In this document: piece after piece, positions 1 to 11,224 of the stretch | How positions within the stretch are numbered: the stretch's first letter is position 1 | Layout of the letters: the number at the start of each line of letters is the position of its first letter | Origin: Adiantum capillus-veneris | Lineage: Eukaryota; Streptophyta; Polypodiopsida; Polypodiales; Pteridaceae | Direction of reading: 5' to 3' | NCBI GenBank assembly: GCA_014529385.2 | Contig: CM043960.1 | Span: 123,965,043 to 124,029,042 of the forward strand | Length of the DNA stretch: 64,000 nt | The notes under the pieces: model-generated | Database searches by the model: none | The model's input: only the letters and a program-made list of their open reading frames with translations | What the model was told of the DNA's origin: nothing | Made by a program: the position numbers and the translations under genes

Positions 1-435
1 CCATACTAAGGCTAAGCAGTGGGTGATGACTTTAGTGTTTGCATGCCAAAAGTCTAAAGTCTAATTCACGGCAAGGTAGGTAGTGTAGCTTGTACCTTAT
101 TGCTTGCAAATTTTATGTGCTCCAATAATATGTTGAGTAAAGTGGTTCTGCATTTCAAATTAGGGAAGTGTATCATGAAGTGTGTGTTGGAGTTGCAAGA
201 GTTTGATTTTGAGTTCATAATTGACCATACTACCAGGTCTAACTTGGTTGATATTTTGGTTAACAAGAATGTAGATTTGCCAATGTATCCCATGGTAGTA
301 CGAGAGAAAGCGAGTGAAAATCCTGACATAGAAAGGGATTTTGTGATGTGGTTGGAAAATGCTTATAGGAGGAGTGCAAAAAGTTGGAGGAGGTGTGGTA
401 ATTCAGGATTCCCAAGGGAAAGTAGTCTTTTCTAA
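1..435 (+). pseudogene. Ty3/gypsy RNase H remnant
   Basis: The stretch reads, with stops and frame changes in the first 100 bases, as the end of a Ty3/gypsy RNase H domain. The open part (100-435) carries the segment VLELQEFDFEFIIDHTT followed by a residue pattern like the usual N-x-A-D-x-L-S of the domain end (here SNLVDILVNK). Upstream, pieces resembling the FACQKF and Y-x-L-x-x-K patterns can be seen in other frames. No LTR or integrase follows, so this is a fragment. The family assignment rests on these motifs and the lineage within Ty3 cannot be told. Confidence 0.6.
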
Positions 436-930
436 GGCTTATGATCTTGAAAATGTATAGATTTTGGCATTTCCAAACTCATAATGAAAGGCAATGCCCT
501 CTTGGTCATCAAGAAACTTGGGGGGAAATGGCAAGTAAAAAGAGATTCTCTTAAGCACGGGTTCTTGGGTTCTTTTCCATTAAACTCCTAGTGAAAGGTG
601 ATGCCCTCTTTGTCATCAAGCAAATTTGTGGGAAACAACAAGTAAAACGAGATTCTCTTAAGCACTAGTTCTTTTCCATTAAAATTTTGTTGAAGTTTTT
701 TGAGGCAATACAATTCAAGCATGTCAAAAGAGAACCATTTGCAGCTACATGTAGTAGGTTTATATGTGGCACCAACCATGTATGTAAGCAAGGAGACCTT
801 GAAAGAGGTTGACGAGTTTTTGGGTATAGGTCGATGCTCATTGGATGTGTCTAAGTTGTAGAAGAGAAGGATTGTTCAAAAAGCACGCAAGTTCACTTTT
901 TTTTTTTTTGGGGGGGGGGGGGGGGGGAGC
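436..930. other. Gene-free stretch with tandem duplication and homopolymers
   Basis: Positions 483-590 and 591-690 are two diverged tandem copies of a unit of about 105 bp. Each starts near 'gtgaaaggtgatgccctc' (copy 2 wording) and ends near 'cttttccattaaa'. A pure T run (about 897-909) passes directly into a G run (910-927). A short open stretch at about 780-860 has no recognisable domain. Confidence 0.55.
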
Positions 931-1029
931 TGATGGGCTATTAAGGAGAGTCCTCTACCAAGACGAAATTGCAATGGTTTTGGAGTAATTTCATGAAGAG
1001 AGCACAAATCAAGGAAAATATTAAGTACT

Positions 1030-2140
1030 TTTGCATATTCTTAGAGTAGGTTTTTGGTGGCCTTGCATTTTGTGGGATGTTCATTATTGGTGCAAGACTT
1101 TCCATGAGTGTCAAACCATGGAGAGAGAACATTGTTGGTAGAACTAAAAATGTGAGGGAAGAAAGTTTGGATGTGATCAAAAGTTGAGCACTCTAGTAGT
1201 GTGTGGTACTTAGTAGACTCGGGAACTTGTAGTGAGCATAATGTGCACAATCGATCTGACTCTTCTTCATTGCCCCAATGCCCTGTCTCACATCAAAGGG
1301 AGTGGGAGCTAATCCAAATGGCTATGATAGTGCATATTGATGACAAAGGGATATGCTTCTCCGTACATAGTGATAAATTCTCTTCCTTTTGACTAAAATT
1401 ATCATGCTTAATTGCTTCTCCACATGCAAGTTCAATACACAAGGTTTGATGGTTTGATTTTGGGGTCCATTGGCCAAGCATAAAACCCTTTATGCAATAC
1501 ATGATGGCTTTGGAAATCAGCATATAGTCAATCATACTATCCCCATTATGTTTTCTACATGTAAATCCATTAGTTCCACTCCACAAATATACACATTGGC
1601 AATGAGAATACCCATGCTATTACACGTGTAAAAGTAACTTTCCATAGTGATTCGGCTCCTTCTCATCCATTAAAGTGTGATCATACAAGAGAACTTCCTC
1701 CAACTCCCTTAAAATGTATGGCATATCAAATTGTTATCATGTTGCAATGTTTTTGTGTGAGCATTCATATCCCCAAAGACAATAACATCACCTTTGCCTT
1801 TAAAATAAGCAATGTCTTCCTCTAAATCAAAAAATGGACGATGTCTATCCATGCGAGCATAAAAGGGGGAATCATGATGAGGAATGTAGGTGCTCTTTTT
1901 GGTGTCATAATTTTCAACCATACATAACGTTTGTGCTTGTCATCTTTCACAATTGATACAAAATCTTCCAATCCTTTCTTAACCATACATGCTACCCCTC
2001 CTTGCCCTCTATGTTGCTTGAGATTATTTGACCACATCAATGAATGTACATTGTAATACTCCAACCCATTATTCCTTTGTGTATCATTCTCCCAAGTTGC
2101 ACAACATTGGATTTGCTTGTTAGTTCATCAATGTCAACCC
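1030..2140 (-). pseudogene. LINE fragment: EEP endonuclease joined to C-terminal zinc-knuckle, RT missing
   Basis: Read on the minus strand, several frames give an endonuclease/exonuclease/phosphatase (EEP) domain. Near 2060-1960 is the pattern RGQGGVACMVKKG, at about 1765 is the catalytic-type FGDMNAHT, and at 1586-1480 is the IDYMLISK plus 'TPKSNHQTL' region, which matches the SDH-type end with the D changed to N. Immediately after it (1250-1040) comes a Cys/His pattern typical of the C-terminus of LINE polymerases (CTLC, then LLEC about 15 residues on). Only about 40 bases separate the two, so the whole reverse transcriptase is gone. It is an old internal-deletion derivative with frameshifts and no function. 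Confidence 0.6.
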
Positions 2141-2561
2141 ATGCATTCCATGAGTATCCATTGCAATTTCAAAAGCATAATTCAATTGTAACTTGGCCTC
2201 ATAGGTTGCACATTCCTATTTGCTCGAGGGGCTTGCCTCCTCCTTGGGCACATTTTCTTCATGAGAGATCTCCTTGTTTTTCTTATTCCTCTCCCCATAT
2301 GCCTAGCGATGCAAGTTTTATTACTTAATAGTGTGATCTTCACATACAAAACATTTTGTATCCCTCAAATAAATCCAACAACTATTATCAAGGATAATAT
2401 TTTTTTTGGTCTCATCCGGCTGGTGCATACTTGGTCGTTCTTTCGCGCGAAGAGCTCCTTGCTTACCCACTCTATGTGCTCCAAAACCCATAACTCTTAG
2501 TGGGTTTTGAAGAAATCTTTGATAACAATGTCAAGAGAAGGAGGCGTCTTTAACTTCTCTT
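2141..2561. other. Unassigned stretch
   Basis: I see no gene here. On the minus strand the first 50 bases may still belong to the endonuclease N-terminus of the neighbouring LINE fragment. The rest is low-complexity and A/T-rich. Confidence 0.4.
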
Positions 2562-2638
<77 letters not shown>

Positions 2639-2709
2639 GCTTCCACCCACTTAGAGAAAGAGAAAGAGTAAAAACTTTTTGTGTTGGAGAGGGGGGGGGG
2701 GGGGGGGGG
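2562..2709. repeat. (CA)n-(GA)n compound microsatellite and G19 run
   Basis: A (CA)n tract (2562-2576) passes directly into (GA)n (2577-2635). A run of 19 G follows at 2691-2709. The long Leu/Ser or Glu/Arg open frames across these tracts are artefacts of the repeats. Confidence 0.95.
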
Positions 2710-3218
2710 AAGTTGTGTCCAAGCAGATGCACCAGGGAGAGTGACAGAGGGGGGACTTGCCATTGAGTTGACATGAGAGAAGAGGAAGAGAGAGGAGAGA
2801 CAAAAATAGAGGGGAGATGGCATTGGAAAATTCACTTTTGACTTCCAACCAGTACATAGTCATGCAAACCTCCGTTTTCCCATTGGTTTTTTTGTTTAAA
2901 AAATCAAAATTCGGCAGCACCACGTAGCCGTGCCATGTGCCACATGGCAATGCTACCACGTGGCACCTCCCACGTGGACTCCCACAGCACAGAATGGAAA
3001 TCCATGTGGCAAGGCTACATGGAGCCTTTCTTTTCTACGTTGAAAAGGATACCATTTTTGCAACAACAAAAAAATTAAATTATAATTGGAGCTACTCCAT
3101 TTTGTTATATCAAGTGCTTTTTTTTCCTTTAAAAGAACAAATCATATATGCCAATAAAATATACAAGCCAACATGCCACATGCCATCCACATAAGCATTG
3201 TCTTGTCGGATCATGCCA

Positions 3219-3220
<2 letters not shown>
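2710..3220. other. Unassigned stretch
   Basis: No gene is seen. The motif 'ccacgtgg' (CACGTG core) recurs around 2954-2977, within a short run rich in 'cacgtgg' and 'ccatgtggc'. I cannot tie this to a gene start. Confidence 0.35.

Positions 3221-3273
<53 letters not shown>
3221..3273. repeat. (CT)n microsatellite
   Basis: Uninterrupted CT dinucleotides. The tract lies 136 bp upstream of a longer (GA)n tract, so the two form inverted repeats. Confidence 0.97.
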
Positions 3274-3276
<3 letters not shown>

Positions 3277-3406
3277 GCACCCAAATCAATCGCAGCAATC
3301 CCAAAGAAATTTTATGCAAGCCACCCTTGTCTCCTTGTGTGTGCAAGGGATGTTTCCCATGTGCTTCTCAAAATGCTTCTTGGCTCAACCCATCCGTCAT
3401 GGGAGC

Positions 3407-4568
<1,162 letters not shown>

Positions 4569-4650
4569 AAAGAAGGCCTATGCTATGGATGTCTAGGACA
4601 ACATTATTCAAGGATTGCCCAAAAGAATCCAAGATGCATGAAGGTAATTT
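4569..4650 (+). pseudogene. Gag zinc-knuckle remnant
   Basis: In one frame this encodes CYGCLGQHYSRIAQKNPRC, which resembles a retroviral-type CCHC knuckle as found in plant Ty3 Gag, with the last Cys replaced. Stops follow at once. This is a short, decayed match, so confidence is low. Confidence 0.35.
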
Positions 4651-4779
4651 GGTTATGAATCTAATGAATGAGGAAGAAGAACACGAGGGAGAGGATTCTC
4701 AATTTGATCCAGATTATCCCTAGCATATTTTGACAATTATAACTGCCAAGTGTTACATATGAGAGCGCTTAGAATAAAT

Positions 4780-4920
4780 CTAGAAGATCTAGAAGGTTCT
4801 AAAATCTTCTTAACACTTCTAGAACCTTCTAGAATCTACTAGATGCTTCTAGAATATTCTTCAAGTTTCTAGAACTTTCTAAAACCTTTTAAATTCTTTT
4901 AGAACTTTCTAGAATTCTTA
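4780..4920. repeat. TTCTAGAA-rich degenerate array (heat-shock-element-like)
   Basis: The palindrome TTCTAGAA occurs five times: two copies within 4817-4834 (TTCTAGAACCTTCTAGAA), then at 4847-4854, 4867-4874 and 4907-4914. Further variants such as 'ttctaaaac' lie between. Alternating GAA/TTC at 5-bp spacing is the heat-shock element pattern, but the same repeat style also occurs in transposon-derived DNA. Confidence 0.6.
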
Positions 4921-5349
4921 TAAGAGCTCGCATCTGAGACACCAAGAAGGTGTCAAGTTTATCAGACATAGTCCTATCACTTGGTGCACAAAAAAGATAT
5001 CCATTTCCTGATCAAACACTTGTAATGATGCATGAGAGTGTCATTGGACCAACATTGGAAGCATTATTTGGCACTATTTTGATACATACTTTCATAATTT
5101 TCATGCTCATGAAAGAAACTACAACTTTAGACAAGACATTTTGAATATAAGTATATTGTGGATTTGGTTGATGGCAAGGGAAAAAAGATTTTGGATCAAT
5201 GAGTGGTTGGCCTCCTCTCCGGATTCACTCCTATTGTAAGAAGGGAGGTCATAATTACCATGCATTAGTCATAAGTAGGGGGCTTTCAAGGATCCTTTGC
5301 TCGTAGGTGGCATCTCCTTTTCTATAAGTAGTGAATCCCCCAGTTTTGG
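4921..5349. other. Unassigned stretch
   Basis: No recognised gene. The second copy of the dispersed repeat seen at 3755-3800 lies at about 5300-5340. Confidence 0.4.
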
Positions 5350-6039
5350 CACATGTATCGCAACTATATGGTGACCCCTAATTCATACCTAACATTATTC
5401 TAAGTGTGAATAATCTACCATTATTCTTAAAATTATTCTAGAATAATTAATACTTAGTAATATTGATTATTCTAATCAATACTCCTCATCAAATGAGGAG
5501 TAATGGCTCATATGTTTTTCATAAAACTTGCCCAAAAAAGGTAATTTTAAGTTGATTATTAGATTGATTTAACTAATGCTAATTAGGCCAAAAGTAATTA
5601 GTACCCTCTTGTGCATTTGATACCACTTATTGGGTTTGGGAGGGTTAATTAAACTAGAATTTAGAATTAACATGATAATTAAGACATAAGGTCTGACCAA
5701 ACCAATCAAGTAGGTCCATGCTCATGAATAAGAGGAGAGGTTAATTTCCCAAGGCCAAGCTCATGGATTATTCCCAAAGGAGAGCAGGTAAAGATCCAAT
5801 TAATAGGAAAGGTATAAACAAGGCCAAGTAGCTCTCAAAGTGGGAATATATTGGATGGGTGGAGAGTGTAAATTTATGCTAGTGAGTTAAAAAGAAAGTG
5901 TCGAGAGTAGGCTTCTTTGGATTTTTCGAACATCTTTAAAACTGGAAACATGGGTGATTTACAAGGTCACAGACAAAGAGAGAACCGGAGTGCTTACAAA
6001 GGAGAGTTTAATTCCAACATTTCACACTTGGTATCAGAG
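5350..6039 (+). mobile_element. LTR-like region ending in a tRNA-Met primer binding site
   Basis: TGGTATCAGAG at 6029-6039 matches the usual plant LTR-retrotransposon primer binding site complementary to the 3' end of initiator tRNA-Met. It is preceded by sequence ending in ...TTCACA, which fits an LTR end in CA plus a short spacer. The A/T-rich stretch upstream would be the LTR, but I found no second copy in the window and cannot place its start. Confidence 0.5.
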
Positions 6040-7129
6040 TGTGGCATGTGGTGGTTTGCGGGGAGAGCCACACTACAGGTTGTGGGTAGCATTGTGGGCA
6101 CTTGCAATAGCTATTGGCCTAGAAGAATTGCAAGAAGTTTTGTTTCTTCACCAGTGTTGGAATTTTTCTCAACGATATTTTTGAATTTTCTTATGTACTA
6201 GTACATAGAGTGAAGTGTTACTAAAGAGTTTATTAACACCAAATTTTTCATATGGGAAATTAGAAATTGCTCCCACACAATTGATGGTGGTGATTTTGAA
6301 AAAAATTATTTGCAACCTAGACTTGATCTTGGGAGTTAGATACACAAGAACTTCTCTCTCCCTTATTTCTATTTGATTGAAATTGCATTTTTTTTTCTTG
6401 TTGTTACATTTTGTTTGTTTATGCATGGATTGTGGGAAAATTTCCCAATGTGCAATTGTGAATATTTAGCACCAGTTGATACATATGCTGTTTAGTTTGA
6501 AATTATGTTGTTGATTTACATAAGGTTTGCGGTTTGAGAATATTATACATATTTTGTGATGCAATTTGACTTTTAAGCTTGTATATAACAAGAAAAACAA
6601 GAACAAAAACTTACTAGCATGGCTTCTGACATGGAACATGAAGAGATGGCAGAGCAGTTGCCTCCAGGGACACATCATGATGACACTCAAGAAATAGATG
6701 TTGAAGAGTGGCCCGATTCTTTGAGAATTCCATTGGATCAAATGAAAAAGATGAGGAAAAACAAATTAAATAAAAAGGCCAATAAGTGTAGATGTAGGGT
6801 GCATGATTAGTAATTGAAGTCTTGAGCACCAAGATACTCTCGGTCAAGTTTGGGAGTAGTTGTTGTTGCAGGCGGGAGGTACGAGGTGGTTTTCCTTCAT
6901 TTTTGAGTTCTGGGTTCGTGGCTTTGGAAAAGTCGAAATGTGGAAATGTTCTTATGGTTTGCAGTTGGAAAGGATAGGTTTCATTTGGGATTTACAAAAC
7001 AACCATTTTATATGTGTGTAGTAAATGGGAAGGGTCCAAAGTGGGATCATAATGAAGCAATTTTTGAAATTGAATGGGGGGTTAGTAAGCATATTTTAAC
7101 ACAGGGATATAGTTAAAATATTGTAATTG
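6040..7129. other. Unassigned stretch after the primer site
   Basis: If the primer site at 6029 is real, this would be the leader and gag region of that element. No Gag, protease or polymerase motif is visible. An open frame at 6619-6810 (plus) encodes 63 acidic then lysine-rich residues beginning MASDMEHEEM. I do not recognise it. Confidence 0.35.
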
Positions 7130-7560
7130 CTTCATTTCCTTATGACTCATATGACCAAGCTAGCTATGCCACAACTCAGTAGAAGGCAGCCCAGCTACAT
7201 AGATAGAGTTCTCTTTCATAGAGACATACAAAAAATATAATCATCTAGACTTTTGGCCTTTGAGCATGACCAAGCTACCTTTTTTGATAATCGAGGAACC
7301 ATTTCCAAACACTAAATAGTGTATCCAATCATCAAGGTGTGCTGCTGAAACCAAGCTTTTAGTTAGCTTTGGCACATGTCTAACACCTCAAAACATGAAT
7401 TTAGTACCATTGTGCATACGTAACTTCACATCCTCAATGCCTTACATCTCAAGTTGATGAGAATCACCCAGCTTAACTGAACCATGTGTAGAAGCATCAT
7501 TGGAGAACCTCTCTTTATGAGTGTGCATAGAGGATATTGTGCATGTTGCTGCAAAAATGT
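7130..7560 (-). pseudogene. Ty1/copia Pol fragment (protease end to GAG-pre-integrase)
   Basis: On the minus strand one frame gives, with scattered stops, the sequence after a copia protease. It contains VKLGDSHQLEM, then RHVPKLTKSLVSAAHLDD, then the pre-integrase pattern ending STELWHS, a stop and LGHMS. The order and the LWH-x-x-LGHMS motif are characteristic of Ty1/copia polyproteins. At least three in-frame stops are present, and neither integrase nor RT follows. It is a dead fragment. Confidence 0.75.
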
Positions 7561-7712
7561 GGTGAAAATTAGGTCAAATGGACACTTCCATTGCATCCAA
7601 AATGTGCCAAAACTCCCAAAATAACTCTTAGGTTGCACAAATCTCTGTATGAGGAAATTATGGCCAAAAATGTGTCGATCGATTCTCTCAAGCTTGGGTG
7701 GTGTAGCTGACC

Positions 7713-7755
<43 letters not shown>

Positions 7756-8489
7756 CAGGTTTGGGACGAGCAGTTAGGGCTAAATTAGGAGGGATACGAG
7801 GATGTGGAGGGAGAGACAGGCTCTGTAGACTCTCTCTCTCTCTCTCTCTAGATGGAGAGTAGTGACAATTTGGCTTCCTCTCCACCTAGCCTAGTGAAAA
7901 TTGTTAATGAACTTGTCCCCACTTTTCACTACCTCTAGACCCGCCGATGCAGATGGTTAGAGGTAGGTTTAGCTCAATTAAAACTACCTCTCAATATTTA
8001 GAGATGTATGCTTTGAGCCATTTTTATAGAGATGTGCTAAGGCTTTGGTCACGCGAGGCACAACTTTCAAATTTTCACGTACTAAGCTTGTTTTTGACAT
8101 TCTAGATGGCTACTGAACCTTCAAAGTGGTCATGCATATATTATCAAGGTTGGAGTGCTACCACGTAGAGGTTGACTGATCAAAGGTAGCCGGAGAAGTC
8201 AGCACATCGATGCCCAACAGTGTTGGTAGTTTGCAGTGTCGTCAATCAAACTCCTGTAACTTTTTGCAACTATGTCAATTTTGGCATACTTAAAAAAGCT
8301 ATGCTTGGTAGAACGGAACTGGCTCAATAAGACGCACGCAACCACATTGTGGGCTCAATTATCTGCTCAAGTTACTGATAATTGAGCCTTGCATGACCAT
8401 AGCCTAAGTAGATAAACAATATAACTTATTTTTAGATAGTGCAATCTATTTTTTCTTGAATATTATGTCTTTAAAATTTGCCTTCTAGG
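7561..8489. other. Unassigned stretch with microsatellites
   Basis: (TG)n occupies 7719-7754 and (CT)n 7830-7849. No gene is recognised in the rest. Confidence 0.5.
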
Positions 8490-8698
8490 GAGTGTTCGGG
8501 AAAAGCCATTTTCCCAAACATACAATTTCCTTTTCTTGAATTTGCCAAGAGGAGATTTTAAAAAATTAGCCTATTATTTTTAACACTATTTTTCTCTATT
8601 TTGAGGCAAAATTTCTCCTCTTGCGCTTGCCCTTAACCAGCATTTTTTAAATTGAAAATGGCACGATATAAACTGAAACACATTTCTCTTGAACACTG
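8490..8698. mobile_element. hAT-like MITE, copy 1 (209 bp)
   Basis: The ends are inverted repeats of the family CAGTGTTCGGG...CCCGAACACTG, here GAGTGTTCGGG and CTTGAACACTG. The element is flanked by a perfect 8-bp duplication CTTCTAGG (8482-8489 and 8699-8706). Eight-base target duplications and CA-G termini fit hAT-superfamily derivatives. The interior is non-coding and is shared, in reverse orientation, with the copy at 36759-36980 and with a degraded copy at about 25060-25243. Confidence 0.85.
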
Positions 8699-8706
8699 CT
8701 TCTAGG

Positions 8707-10029
8707 CATTAAAAAAATAGAGCTTGGGCCTTCTATAACATAAACACACAAATTGGCTACGTATGAGTTTATTGCTACATGAAAGGAAGCCTCTGCTAGG
8801 ATTTGAAGGACTCCTTACCCTTCCAAAAGAGAGTCATTGAGAAGTGGTACCCTTCTAATGACAAAAAATCAAAAATATTGGAAGACAAGTTTTGTAACTT
8901 AGTAACATGTTTGAATAAGAATATAAGCACACAACATTTTTGGCAAGCAACAATAGTAGAATTTCTATCTACAAGTCTTAGTGCTACATATGAAAACATT
9001 GAGTTTTGGAGATACATGAAGATATAAGAGACTCCTATTTTACAGAGTACTTAAATCCATTTCCAATGCTTCGGGGTGTTTGTGTTTTCTAAATCAGCAG
9101 GCATGCATCTTACATAGCATTTTTTAGTCTATTGACAAGTATCCTATGTGTTTTCAAAATTAGGTGGACATCTTAACGTGCTTCCCTTCTATTGACTAGG
9201 ATCCTATTTTATTTCCATTCCTAAAAGGAATTTTTAGCAACTACTTCTAATGAAAAACTCATGAAAAAATATGATCTTCATACAATAGAAAAAAAAGTTT
9301 AAAAGGACAAATGGAGCCAAAAATCCTATTGCAAGAAGGTGGAAAGGAAGCAAGGTCGAAGGGTGCAAATTGAAGGCACTTGCTGAAATCCATGTTGATA
9401 GACCTTGAGCATGAACAACTATGAACTTCCAAGTTATATTTTATATTTTCTTGTTTCTCTTCCCCATTGGCTCTATTTGTAGCCATCCATGATATCCCAA
9501 ATGACTAGGAATATGATGGCTTTTCTTTGGCATGATGGGGAAACTCAGAATAAATACTATGTATTTAGAAATTGATAGAATATGATGTGAAAAGAAGGCA
9601 AAATATATTCTATGGTTGTTGATTGGATGCTTCTGTAGAGAATGTAAGAGAGAGGTGGCTCTAATCTTGAGCCTCCACCTAGATGTAAACTTCATTAATT
9701 ATCAAAGGGTATTGTGTTCTTCCCTAAAATTGTTTCGCTCTAGGTTTGGAGCAATTCGCCCAATTTTGCCCTTGCTTGGAAGTATCCACTCGCCATTTGG
9801 TAAGACTCTGCACTCCAATGTGTGTGCAATCCAAGGAAAACACTTTAGATGAATACTCTCCTCCATAAGAACTCAAGAATGACTATAAATCAGCTCCAAA
9901 TAGTACACAAAGAAGTTACAATGATGAAGCTCTCACCCTGACGGCTCTGATACCACTTGTGAAGAGTGCATGCATCATACGGGTAAGGGAACACAAGGGT
10001 GCATGATGGGTCATCAAAAATATTATGCC
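8707..10029. other. Unassigned stretch
   Basis: Nothing is assignable. An open frame at 8803-9027 (plus, 74 residues) has no recognisable domain. The final 100 bases contain 'ctctgataccacttg', the reverse complement of a tRNA-Met primer-site-like sequence (9945-9960), so an LTR element in minus orientation may have ended here. Confidence 0.4.
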
Positions 10030-10369
10030 AAGTTAGCAAAAAATTATTATGTCATTGGAAACTGCAAAATGCTTGGGCCTCATACCGGCTCAACTTAGAA
10101 CTCCAGTCACTTCCAGATTGGCATTTGAGGGGTTGACCACCAATGCAACTCCTGTATAAGGAAAATTCAATCTTTTGATTGGCAAGTATGAGGACTATGA
10201 GTCATTTTTTACAGCACCCATTGAGGGATGTGATATCATTTTGGGTATGCCATGGAACTACCAAATGCAATCGGTCCTAGATTATGTAGAAAAGACCCTC
10301 GCTTTTGAGCATGAGGGCATGAGCATTAAAATTTTTGATGATGCAAGGATTGGCTATTACCTATTTTAA
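10030..10369 (+). pseudogene. Ty3/gypsy aspartic protease remnant
   Basis: The frame reads PVTSRLAFEGLTTNATPV, a stop, then an open run with PIEGCDIILGMPW (about 10217-10255) and a following beta-strand-like segment. 'D-x-I-L-G-M-P-W' is the standard C-terminal half of plant Ty3 proteases. The catalytic D-S/T-G part is not visible and RT does not follow. It is a fragment. Confidence 0.65.
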
Positions 10370-10409
10370 ATCATGTTCAGGATCATTTAATTTGTGAATA
10401 TCGCTAAAT

Positions 10410-10675
10410 TTTTTCGGGTTCCGGTAGTGCCTTACACTCTAGCACCATAGCTACCCTCTTTTCTTCAAGAGCTATGCGTTGAGATTTGTGTTTCCTCTCT
10501 AGAGCCATGCATTTCCTTTAAACTTCCGCCTGCTAAGACTCCTTTTCCTTTTTGACTTTGGCACATTGAGCCTCCTTTTCCCTTTTGGCTTCGGCTTGTT
10601 GAGCCTTCTTCTATTGCATCATCTCCATCATGAACTTTACCAAAGCCTCCACAAAATAAGGTGCAATGCATAGCG
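10410..10675 (-). pseudogene. Remnant coding for a Lys/Glu-rich coiled coil
   Basis: The minus strand reads, with three stops, a charged helix-prone sequence (KKAQQAEAKREKEAQ, then ALERKHKSQRIALEEKR). The preceding PYFVEALVKFMMEMMQ is also helical. Such C-terminal coiled coils occur in Gag proteins and in plant Myb/SANT-type transposon ORFs. I cannot say which. Confidence 0.35.
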
Positions 10676-11224
10676 TAGATGGGGAAGAAGGGGGATCAAG
10701 TAGTCCTCCTCCTGTTGGGACATTCATACTCATCACCTTCACCCAAAATATACATTCCGCTTTGGGTGATGACCATGCACGAACATTGGGGTACTAGGGA
10801 TATTTGGGTTCTTGGGCGATAGAAAGTCTGTGTTTTTGGATGTAGTAGTGAGGAAGATGATGTAGTTTTCTTGATGAATCAAACTCTATTTTTTAATGTC
10901 TAATACTCTATTTATTTACTCTGTCTCAATTCTCTATATATCTTCTTGCTCAATCTGAAGTGAGAGTGTATGTGGCCCCTAATTAATGCATCTTTTAAAC
11001 ACTCTATCAAAAGCAAAAACAAGGTGAAAAGTAACAATGGCCTACATAAGAGGATGAGAGAGAATATGCGTGACCCATGACTCAATGACTCTCGTTATAG
11101 AAACAAGGAGAAGCCTAATAAGGCATTTTTAAGAAAAAATGTAAAGCAACTATACGAATTGTTGGCTAATTCAGGAGCACCATCTTGATGCTTCTTGTTG
11201 CAAGAAGCAAGTTATAGGGAATAA
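10676..11224. other. Unassigned stretch
   Basis: No gene is recognised. Confidence 0.4.

Noticed and set aside
6029..6039. tRNA gene at the TGGTATCAGAG sequence (also 28019, 45742)
   Set aside because: Only the 3'-end complement of initiator tRNA-Met is present. These are retrotransposon primer sites, with no cloverleaf or A/B boxes.
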